Origin: an uncultured Prevotellaceae bacterium
GTDB lineage: Bacteria; Bacteroidota; Bacteroidia; Bacteroidales; Bacteroidaceae
Assembly: GCA_946404865.1 (NCBI GenBank)
Contig: CAMJFC010000021.1
Span: 1-41,157, forward strand
Length of the DNA stretch: 41,157 bases
Reading direction: 5' to 3'
The position numbers were made by a program, and so were the translations under genes. Below are positions 33,082 to 39,259 of the stretch, piece by piece (positions within the stretch are counted from its first letter, which is position 1; every line of letters begins with the position of its first letter). The notes beneath the pieces are model-generated. The model saw only the letters and a list, made by a program, of their open reading frames with translations, was not told the origin of the DNA and did not search any database.

Positions 33082-33133
33082 CCGAGGTATCACTCTTTTG
33101 TTTGGTCGACAATTTGATTTCTAAACCTCAGTC

Positions 33134-33151
33134 ATAAGATACGTATCTTAT
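33134..33151. promoter_or_regulatory. 18-bp perfect palindrome in the leader
   Basis: ATAAGATACGTATCTTAT is fully self-complementary. It lies about 110 nt downstream of the likely transcription start of the defence operon. It could be an operator for a repressor or an RNA stem. Confidence 0.55.
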
Positions 33152-33176
33152 ATCCAGCAAAAAATGTGCGGCTCAT

Positions 33177-33250
33177 GCCTGTTTGGGGCACGGGCCATGC
33201 CAGGCTGAAGACCTTCCGTCCCTCCGCCGAGGGCGAAGCTGTATGTCTTC
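33177..33250 (-). promoter_or_regulatory. Two stable hairpins near the 5' end of the leader
   Basis: The first stem pairs GAAGAC (33250-33245) with GTCTTC (33212-33207), enclosing CCTC/GAGG. The second pairs GCCTG (33205-33201) with CAGGC (33181-33177), with a nested GCA/TGC. Together they make the first 80 nt of the transcript highly structured. Confidence 0.5.
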
Positions 33251-33263
33251 CGCTTAGCGATTG

Positions 33264-33295
33264 CAAATATACGGATTATTCGCGAATGCGGCAAA
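33264..33295 (-). promoter_or_regulatory. Promoter of the defence operon
   Basis: On the - strand TTTG (33295-33292) and TATATTTG (33271-33264) are 20 nt apart, a full Bacteroidota promoter. It gives a leader of about 400 nt before the methyltransferase ATG, which is very long for a bacterial operon. Confidence 0.75.
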
Positions 33296-33339
33296 AAAAA
33301 CAAGAAAAAATGTTGGAAACTTAGGTGGACAACACAATT

Positions 33340-33371
33340 CTCTTACCTCTCACCTCTTACCTCTCACCCCT
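33340..33371. repeat. CTCACCTCTTAC repeat covering a stop codon
   Basis: This copy of the ACCTCTCACCTCTT family spans the C-terminal codons and TAA of the AAA/PD-(D/E)XK gene. The gap 33296-33339 before it is AT-rich and otherwise empty. Confidence 0.65.
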
Positions 33372-34931
33372 AAGAATCCTGCACGTATGTGTCTTCGTCT
33401 CGCGGTCGTAGTTAATGCCCACGAGCAGGATATCGCCCGTGTATTCCGCCACCTTGGCGGGATAGTCGCGCCGAAGTATCTGGTCGATAGCGGCATCGGC
33501 ATTCTTATCGCACTTCAGCTCGATGACCATAGCCGGCGAGTCAACATTCTTGCGCGGGATGAGCACTAGGTCGGCGAAGCCCTTGCCAGTGGGTAACTCG
33601 CGATGAAGAATGTAGTCGTTGCGGGCGAAATAGTAGGCGATGCTCAGCACACACGCCAGCGAGTTCTCGTCGTTGTAGGAGAGGATGCTCGTGTGTTCGT
33701 CGTGCACCCGCTCGATGCCCCGTGCCACCGCCTCGGCGTTGCCCGCCAGCGTGTCTTCTAATAATTGCTCTGACCGTTGCAGCGCTTCCGCCACATGATT
33801 CCAGTTTGTATCTTCAACGGCATTGGCCAACTCGCCCGACACCTCCAGGTTGGGCACATAGCACTCGCGTTTGCGCCAGTCGTATGAGAGGTACCCTAAA
33901 TGAATGAGCACAGTGAGCACATCGTCTTTACCCCGGATCAGAGAAATATCATTCTTAAATTTGGTGGCGTTCACTTTGACCCGTCCACCGGCCAGCATGT
34001 CAATGATGTCGTCTTTCAACCCCTCGTAGTTCATCTGGATATAACCGGCCACGGCATCGTAGGCGCCCGTAGAAGCCCAAAAACTGCGACAACGGCCGCG
34101 CGATACAGCCTGCATCACGCTGTTGGGGTTGAACATCGACATCTGGTCGCCTATCTGATAGCCGTCGTACCATTTCTCCAGTTCAGCAAAGTCCATATCA
34201 TGCGCCACGGAGAGTGCTTGCACATCTTCTTTGGTGAAACCGAAAAAAGTGGCCATGTTGCCGGGCTCCACCATCGAATATTCGAGGAAATTATTCAGTG
34301 CCGACTCGGTCTTGTACTTCTTGATAGGCAGGATGCCCGTCAAATAAGCACCGGCAAACACTTTGCCAGACAAGCTACCCTTGAACAAACGCCGCAGCCA
34401 GTTCACATATTCGTCCATAGCCGGTGTGCCTGTCTTGAACTCTCGGCAAATGGCATCCCACTCGTCAATGATGAAGATAAAAGGCTCGCGGGTCTTATCA
34501 ACCACGCGGTTGAGATAGTCCATCAGGTCATCACCCTCACAGGGTGACACGTCTGGATAGGCTTCCAAAACATCATCTCTAATGCTCTTGTCCAATTCCT
34601 TGACGATCAATTCGTCTTTAAAACGCGTCACGAAATCAGAAATGTCAAGATAAATGACGGGGTACTTGTTGAGATGCTGCTCAAAGGATGGGTCTTGGGC
34701 TATGGCAAGGTCTTCGAACAGATGGCGTGAGTCGCACGAGTGGTCGTAGTAGGCACACAGCATCTTCGCCGCCATCGATTTGCCGAAGCGGCGGCAGCGC
34801 GACACGCAACTATAAGCACTCTCGGTAAATAGCGACTTGTTGACAATTGCTATGAGTTCTGACTTATCTACATATTCGCTGTTGCGAATCCGTTGGAATC
34901 CAAAATTGCCCGTGTTGATATATATACCCAT
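33357..34931 (-). CDS. AAA-ATPase-like / PD-(D/E)XK nuclease-domain protein
   Basis: The 524-residue protein belongs to the widespread Bacteroidota family with an AAA-ATPase_like domain (PF09820 type) and a C-terminal PD-(D/E)XK_9 domain. The Walker-A-like motif is CRRFGKS (46-52), Walker B is FIIDEWDA (153-160), and the nuclease pattern is Asp454...Glu471-x-Lys473 in FADLVL...VIELKCDK. Members are often found in several copies per genome; their function is unproven. It lies just upstream of the defence promoter on the same strand but has its own promoter box. The last codons derive from a dispersed repeat. Confidence 0.85.
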   Translation of the reverse strand: MGIYINTGNFGFQRIRNSEYVDKSELIAIVNKSLFTESAYSCVSRCRRFGKSMAAKMLCAYYDHSCDSRHLFEDLAIAQDPSFEQHLNKYPVIYLDISDFVTRFKDELIVKELDKSIRDDVLEAYPDVSPCEGDDLMDYLNRVVDKTREPFIFIIDEWDAICREFKTGTPAMDEYVNWLRRLFKGSLSGKVFAGAYLTGILPIKKYKTESALNNFLEYSMVEPGNMATFFGFTKEDVQALSVAHDMDFAELEKWYDGYQIGDQMSMFNPNSVMQAVSRGRCRSFWASTGAYDAVAGYIQMNYEGLKDDIIDMLAGGRVKVNATKFKNDISLIRGKDDVLTVLIHLGYLSYDWRKRECYVPNLEVSGELANAVEDTNWNHVAEALQRSEQLLEDTLAGNAEAVARGIERVHDEHTSILSYNDENSLACVLSIAYYFARNDYILHRELPTGKGFADLVLIPRKNVDSPAMVIELKCDKNADAAIDQILRRDYPAKVAEYTGDILLVGINYDRETKTHTCRILRGER

Positions 34932-34955
34932 TGTGCAAACTTAATAATTCGAGGG

Positions 34956-34963
34956 CAAAGATA
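34956..34963 (-). promoter_or_regulatory. -7 box for the AAA/PD-(D/E)XK gene
   Basis: Reads TATCTTTG on the - strand, about 25 nt before the ATG. No clear TTTG upstream at the usual spacing. Confidence 0.45.
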
Positions 34964-35013
34964 GAAAATAATTATGAATTAGAAGGTAAAAAGAGGAAAT
35001 ATTTTGCAGCGTG

Positions 35014-35148
35014 CTAAACCTTCAACCTCTCTATGTCCGCAGAGATACGCGTTTTCAGCTCTTCTTTCTCCTGAAGAGTGAGCGGGGCGATTTCGCAAGT
35101 GTAAATCGTGCCGGGGTAGTATTGCGTATCTGTGCCTTTCTCTGTCAT
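35014..35148 (-). CDS. Possible 44-residue protein downstream of the sigma factor
   Basis: This frame encodes 44 residues (starting MTEKGTDTQYYPG, ending in ISADIERLKV) and is 93 nt after the sigma factor stop. The composition is acidic at the start and helical at the end (LTLQEKEELKTRIS). Nothing similar is recognised. The rest of the gap 34932-35241 has no other frame. Confidence 0.35.
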   Translation of the reverse strand: MTEKGTDTQYYPGTIYTCEIAPLTLQEKEELKTRISADIERLKV

Positions 35149-35241
35149 CTTTAGCCTGTTTATACTAAAGACAACAATCATACGCTTTTGTAACCAGTCA
35201 ATGGCTAAAAATGTTCAAAGAATCAAAGTAAAAAAGCCCCC

Positions 35242-35748
35242 TTACACTGCCATTTGTGATGCGTATTCGCGAAGGCGGCTGATGCTGCGGTGCATGAGGT
35301 TGCGCACACTCTGATAATTGATGCCCATGATGTTGCAGATATCATCGTATTTGCGCTCCTCAATATAATAGAGGTTGATAATCTCGCGCTGGCGGGGGGA
35401 AAGTTTATGGAAAAATTTCTCGATATAAGAAACAAGTGATGTTCTACGCTCCATCTGTTCGTGGTTGTATTCCTCCATCTCGGCACGGGGGAGCATCGTG
35501 GTGTCGTTGATCTCATTGTCGCAAATGTGCATGTTACGGCGGAACTCATCCTTGATGCGGTTGCGGAGTGAGATGTAAAGGTAACTCTCAATGTTATCCA
35601 CATTGTTCAACGCTTGACCTTTCGTGTAGAATTTCAAGAATACATCGTGAATGCAGTCCTTGAGCATCTCGCGGTCGGTGGTGAAACGCGAACCAAATGC
35701 GAACAACTGGTCTATGTTTTGGTCATAGAGATGGGCGAAATCAATCAT
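35242..35748 (-). CDS. ECF-type RNA polymerase sigma factor
   Basis: This 168-residue protein has the two ECF regions. Sigma-70 region 2 is LKDCIHDVFLKFYTKGQAL with the -10 recognition helix NIESYLYISLRNRIKDEFRR. Region 4 is LSPRQREIINLYYIEERKYDDICNIMGINYQSVRNLMHRSISRLR. In Bacteroidota such sigma factors often control SusCD-type loci through an anti-sigma, but no anti-sigma gene lies beside it here. It has a canonical promoter of its own. Which genes it controls is not visible. Confidence 0.92.
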   Translation of the reverse strand: MIDFAHLYDQNIDQLFAFGSRFTTDREMLKDCIHDVFLKFYTKGQALNNVDNIESYLYISLRNRIKDEFRRNMHICDNEINDTTMLPRAEMEEYNHEQMERRTSLVSYIEKFFHKLSPRQREIINLYYIEERKYDDICNIMGINYQSVRNLMHRSISRLREYASQMAV

Positions 35749-35810
35749 TGTAGTTTTGTTTTAGCAGAAGCAATGTAGGCAGATAGTTTGTTTTGTTCGT
35801 TTGTCGTTTG

Positions 35811-35841
35811 CAAAAATAATAATAATTATATCAACGGCAAA
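35811..35841 (-). promoter_or_regulatory. Promoter of the ECF sigma factor
   Basis: TTTG (35841-35838) and TATTTTTG (35818-35811) on the - strand with 19 nt between them. The leader is about 60 nt. Confidence 0.8.
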
Positions 35842-35929
35842 GAAAATTCGTATTTTTTTGTATTTTTTTTGATTAGCAGTTATTGCCACTTCTTTTTTGC
35901 CACTATCGCAAGTGAAAAATGATAAAGGA

Positions 35930-38900
35930 CTACATCCTCCGCAACCAATAGACTTTTCCTGAACTGCCACGGGTCTGATAAGTGGATGTCAGCCGTAAGC
36001 CATTGGAGGTCAAATTGATATCTCCTGTCTTCTTGTTGATTTCATAGAGGTGATACATCCCGGGTTTGACGTTGACTGTGATGTCGCCACCGTCGCTTTC
36101 TATCAGATAACCCGTCTTTTCACTGCCAAGGATGTGGCAAGTGCTGCCTTCGATGATGGTCATCTCGCAGATGTCATGCAGTAATTGTCGTTGCAACGGC
36201 AGGTCTGCTGTCAACGGCACGTTGGGCAGCGAACCGCCTGCCATCAACACCGACCAACCATTCTCGGGGTAGTTCTGCCCGAAGTAGGTCACCGCCTTGT
36301 CGGGGTATTGCGTGCGGCACTCCTTGACGGCGCGATACACCTCATCGGCTCCCGTCTTGCCTGCTTTCCACTTGCGCATCCACTGCCGTGGTGCCAAATT
36401 CTTGCCGGCGGCGGGCGCCCACAACTCATCGGTGTTGTAGTGCCAGTAGCGGATGTCGATGATATCCACCACTCGGCGCAACTGCGGGTCGGCGAGGATG
36501 CTGTCTTGCGCGTCTTTCGTGCAACTGAGGGCAATGAGCGGATGACGCCCCGTCTCTGCCTCCCACTCGGCGATGGTCTGAAGCCAGAAACGGGTGAAAT
36601 GCAACGGTCCCGTATATTCGGCACTGATGAGGTGCACCACATTGGCCTGGTCTTGCAACTGCTCCAGGTTCATGCGGATATACTGGCGGTGCAACTGGCG
36701 GTTGGCGGTGTTTTGCTCATCGTAAAACTGCTCTGCGATGAAGATGCGTTTGTCGCCGGTGAAAGGTACGGGCTCGGGGAAGTCGGTGCCGTTCACGTTG
36801 TTCACAGGGCGCCAAGGGCAGTCCACCCAGTGGGCACCGGCCTCTAAGATGTTATGCTGGAAATAATGATGGTTGAACAGCAGAATACCGTCTTCCGCCC
36901 CGGCATCGGCGAAAGTTCGAAGCCGGTGCCAATACCATTCGTTGGGACGGCTCAGGTCGTAGCGCGACAGTCCGTCCCAGGCTGTGCCCTGGCCGCTGCG
37001 GGCGAAGGGCTGTTCATAGAAGGGCGCCCATACATCGCCATCGGCGCGGCGCACACGCTCATGGTCGGTACGGCGAAGGTCGTACCACAGTCCGTAGTGG
37101 TGTTCCAGACTGCTGTAGTGATGGCGCTTGAGATAGACCGCCACGCTGTCGATACAGTCGGTCCAACCCGTGCCCTCACGACCCGGCACAAAACGGGTGA
37201 TGGCAGGCTTGGCATCCTTGGCTACGAAGTTGTCTTTCACCCGGCCGCTCCACCACGGGATGTTATATTGATTGCCGGTAATGAGTGTGCCGTTAAGGGT
37301 TAGGTGGGTGTTTCCTGAGTAATCAGAGGTTTCCGAGTTCTCAGAGAATTTAGAATTGTTTGATTTCTCTGAAAATTCTGCTCTCTTCGTAACCTCTGCG
37401 GTATATGGGATGCTGTCCATCCACATCTCAAGCGTCAGTCGTGGGGTGGTGAGCGACTCTTGTGCCATGCGCATGGCTTGTTCTACCGTGGGCGAGCTGC
37501 TCGCGTCGGTGGAACGGATGAGGATTCGCCCAAGGTCATTGGCGAGTGCTGAATGTTGAGTGTTGAGTGTTGAGTTGTCGTTGTGCGATTCTAAATCCTG
37601 AGTTGTGAGTTGTGATTTGATCCGTTTGCCCAGTTGGTCGTAGTAGAGCGAGCGGGGCTGCACATGGTTGTTGCTACTGGTCCATTCGCCGTTGCCGATG
37701 AGTGTGCCCCAGCAACCGTGGGCACTGTTGCGGTTGTCTGCATCGGGCGAATAGCACTGGATGGTCGAGGCCGTACACTGCCAGAACATGGAATTGGCGG
37801 TGTTCCAACCTGTGCCGAACTGAAACTCCTCCAGATTGGCGAAGCGCAAGTCATGACCGTCGATATTGACAATGTCGAACAACAGTCCGCAGGCCCATGA
37901 GCCGATGCTGCCGCTGAAACCCAGTGATTCCTCGCCCTCGCACTGTACAAAGGCATTGGGTCCGGCGGCACAATAACCAGCGGCGAAGTCATGGATGCCT
38001 TGGCGTGAGATGCAACGTTGGAAGAGTGTCTGCTGACCGCGTGTCAGATAGACACAGCGACGCCAACCGCCGATTTCCGAAACGGGTTCCATGGCGATGC
38101 AGTCTTCCACGGTGATGCGGCTCGTGTTCTTTTGCAGGTTCACGGCCGAACCGGCCATGTGACGGAAATTGACACGGCGCACCCAGCAGTCGCGGGCATG
38201 GTCCCAATCGATACCGTCCCAGGCGTGGTCTTCGTCTTTCGGGTTCCAGTCGTTCACGGCGGCCTCGATGGTCATGTTCTCAATGCCGCACTCGGTCAGT
38301 TCGCCGTCAGGCTGATACCGCTCGATGGTGGTTCCCTCGCACAGCGTGCAGGTGAGCGGCGCATCGAGGGTCACGCGGTTACCCTCCACCGCTACGACGG
38401 TGCGGTCCCAAGTGATGTCAATATCGGTCGGTTTCCATCCGGTATAGTCCAATCCGCCGCCGAAGTCATTCATCTTCATGCTCTCAATCCACTCCTTGGT
38501 CGAGGGACGTACAATACGCACACGGTCGCCTTTCTGCAACCGCAATCCTTCTATCGTCACAACACTGGGGTTAGGGGTGTGGGGTGTGAGGTAAGAGATG
38601 ACCTTGCCAATAGCCTCACTATTCTCCTGCCCCTTGTCCCTTGCTCCTTGCCCCAAAGAACTATTCTCCTGCCCCTTGCCCCTTGCCCCTTGCCCCCAAA
38701 TTACAGCCCCCCTCTCGGGTCCGTGTTTCACGAGAATGGTCTTATTCTTGTCGGTGCCGCGCAACACCACGCCTGATGTGTGGAGCACCAGTGGTCGGTC
38801 GAGGTGGAAGGTGCCTTCACCGATGAGCACCGAGCCCCGGTGCCCTTCAGCGTCGGGTTTCAGTCCCGACACGTAGTCGATGGCTTGTTGCAACCGTTGG

Positions 38901-39100
38901 GAGCAGTCGCCCTCATGCCAAGCCACGTAGGCAGCCACAGGCACGTCAGGGATGCGCGCCTCCGATGCCCGATAGCCACAGACCGAATAGTCCATTGGCA
39001 CATACAGTTCTTTCGGTACTTTCTTTTGGGCAAAGGTCGAACCACAGCATAGTCCTGCGAATAAGAGAATCAAACAGCGGTGTATCAGTGATGTATTCAT
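35930..39100 (-). CDS. Large secreted beta-helix / TIM-barrel-like carbohydrate protein
   Basis: The 1056 residues start with a signal peptide (cleavage near GSTFAQ). The first half is a pectate-lyase-like parallel beta-helix (VVLRGTDKNKTILVKHG, then many short strands to about residue 450). The second half (about 640-1000) reads like a TIM-barrel glycosidase or DUF4955/DUF6298-type module (ILLFNHHYFQHNILEAG, IDIIDIRYWHYNTDELW). Two low-complexity inserts from dispersed repeats occur: GQGARGKGQENSS in the N-terminal part and DNSTLNTQHSALAN near residue 515. It probably binds or cleaves a pectic or other plant glycan and lies in the same strand block as SusD. Confidence 0.72.
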   Translation of the reverse strand: MNTSLIHRCLILLFAGLCCGSTFAQKKVPKELYVPMDYSVCGYRASEARIPDVPVAAYVAWHEGDCSQRLQQAIDYVSGLKPDAEGHRGSVLIGEGTFHLDRPLVLHTSGVVLRGTDKNKTILVKHGPERGAVIWGQGARGKGQENSSLGQGARDKGQENSEAIGKVISYLTPHTPNPSVVTIEGLRLQKGDRVRIVRPSTKEWIESMKMNDFGGGLDYTGWKPTDIDITWDRTVVAVEGNRVTLDAPLTCTLCEGTTIERYQPDGELTECGIENMTIEAAVNDWNPKDEDHAWDGIDWDHARDCWVRRVNFRHMAGSAVNLQKNTSRITVEDCIAMEPVSEIGGWRRCVYLTRGQQTLFQRCISRQGIHDFAAGYCAAGPNAFVQCEGEESLGFSGSIGSWACGLLFDIVNIDGHDLRFANLEEFQFGTGWNTANSMFWQCTASTIQCYSPDADNRNSAHGCWGTLIGNGEWTSSNNHVQPRSLYYDQLGKRIKSQLTTQDLESHNDNSTLNTQHSALANDLGRILIRSTDASSSPTVEQAMRMAQESLTTPRLTLEMWMDSIPYTAEVTKRAEFSEKSNNSKFSENSETSDYSGNTHLTLNGTLITGNQYNIPWWSGRVKDNFVAKDAKPAITRFVPGREGTGWTDCIDSVAVYLKRHHYSSLEHHYGLWYDLRRTDHERVRRADGDVWAPFYEQPFARSGQGTAWDGLSRYDLSRPNEWYWHRLRTFADAGAEDGILLFNHHYFQHNILEAGAHWVDCPWRPVNNVNGTDFPEPVPFTGDKRIFIAEQFYDEQNTANRQLHRQYIRMNLEQLQDQANVVHLISAEYTGPLHFTRFWLQTIAEWEAETGRHPLIALSCTKDAQDSILADPQLRRVVDIIDIRYWHYNTDELWAPAAGKNLAPRQWMRKWKAGKTGADEVYRAVKECRTQYPDKAVTYFGQNYPENGWSVLMAGGSLPNVPLTADLPLQRQLLHDICEMTIIEGSTCHILGSEKTGYLIESDGGDITVNVKPGMYHLYEINKKTGDINLTSNGLRLTSTYQTRGSSGKVYWLRRM
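37548..37580. repeat. GTTGAGTGTTGAATG repeat inside the beta-helix gene
   Basis: The same unit as at 13886-13920 and 20864-20882 is present here in frame and encodes TLNTQHSALAN-like sequence. Confidence 0.65.
38615..38700. repeat. CCCCTTGCCCCTTG repeat inside the beta-helix gene
   Basis: Two blocks of CTATTCTCCTGCCCCTTGCC-type units are read in frame and encode GKGQENSSLGQGARDKGQEN-like repeats. The unit is shared with the GH127 gene. Confidence 0.7.
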
Positions 39101-39139
39101 TGTTTTATAGATTAGTTCCAGATGATGCTGCGAAATTAC

Positions 39140-39180
39140 AAAAAAATCAGCAAAAGCCTAACACTTTTGCTGATTTTTTT
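39140..39180. terminator. Bidirectional rho-independent terminator
   Basis: The stem CAGCAAAAG/CTTTTGCTG is flanked by A7 on one side and T7 on the other, so it can end transcription from both strands. It lies between SusD and the beta-helix gene. Confidence 0.85.
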
Positions 39181-39259
39181 GCTGGGTCTTTTTGAAATGG
39201 TCTTTACAAGGCACCTGCCTGTTCCCTTCCCATGTAGGGGGGCATTGGCGGTAATGCGT

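Larger units (their letters stand above)
32918..33110 (-). promoter_or_regulatory. Three copies of TTGGTCGAC able to form alternative stems
   Basis: Copies lie at 32918-32929 and 33101-33110 (direct to each other) and in inverted orientation at 33012-33023. The middle copy can pair with the leader-distal copy for 11 bp, or with the promoter-proximal copy for 9 bp, but not with both. The promoter-proximal pairing would enclose the terminator-like hairpin. Confidence 0.6.

Noticed and set aside
32939..33124. A 61-codon + strand frame opposite the defence leader
   Set aside because: It lies in the structured leader, its codons include the palindromic elements, and no domain is visible.
23490..33295. 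A complete Dnd phosphorothioation system
   Set aside because: DndD-like and DndE-like parts are present, but DndA, DndB, DndC and DndFGH are not in the window.
23490..33295. BREX or DISARM
   Set aside because: No PglZ, BrxL, BrxC/PglY, DrmA or DrmB is seen. The methyltransferase and helicase have type III Mod/Res motifs.
35761..35970. A 69-codon - strand frame between the sigma gene and the beta-helix gene
   Set aside because: It overlaps the sigma promoter and the end of the next gene. Its Lys/Ile-rich end reflects the AT-rich spacer.
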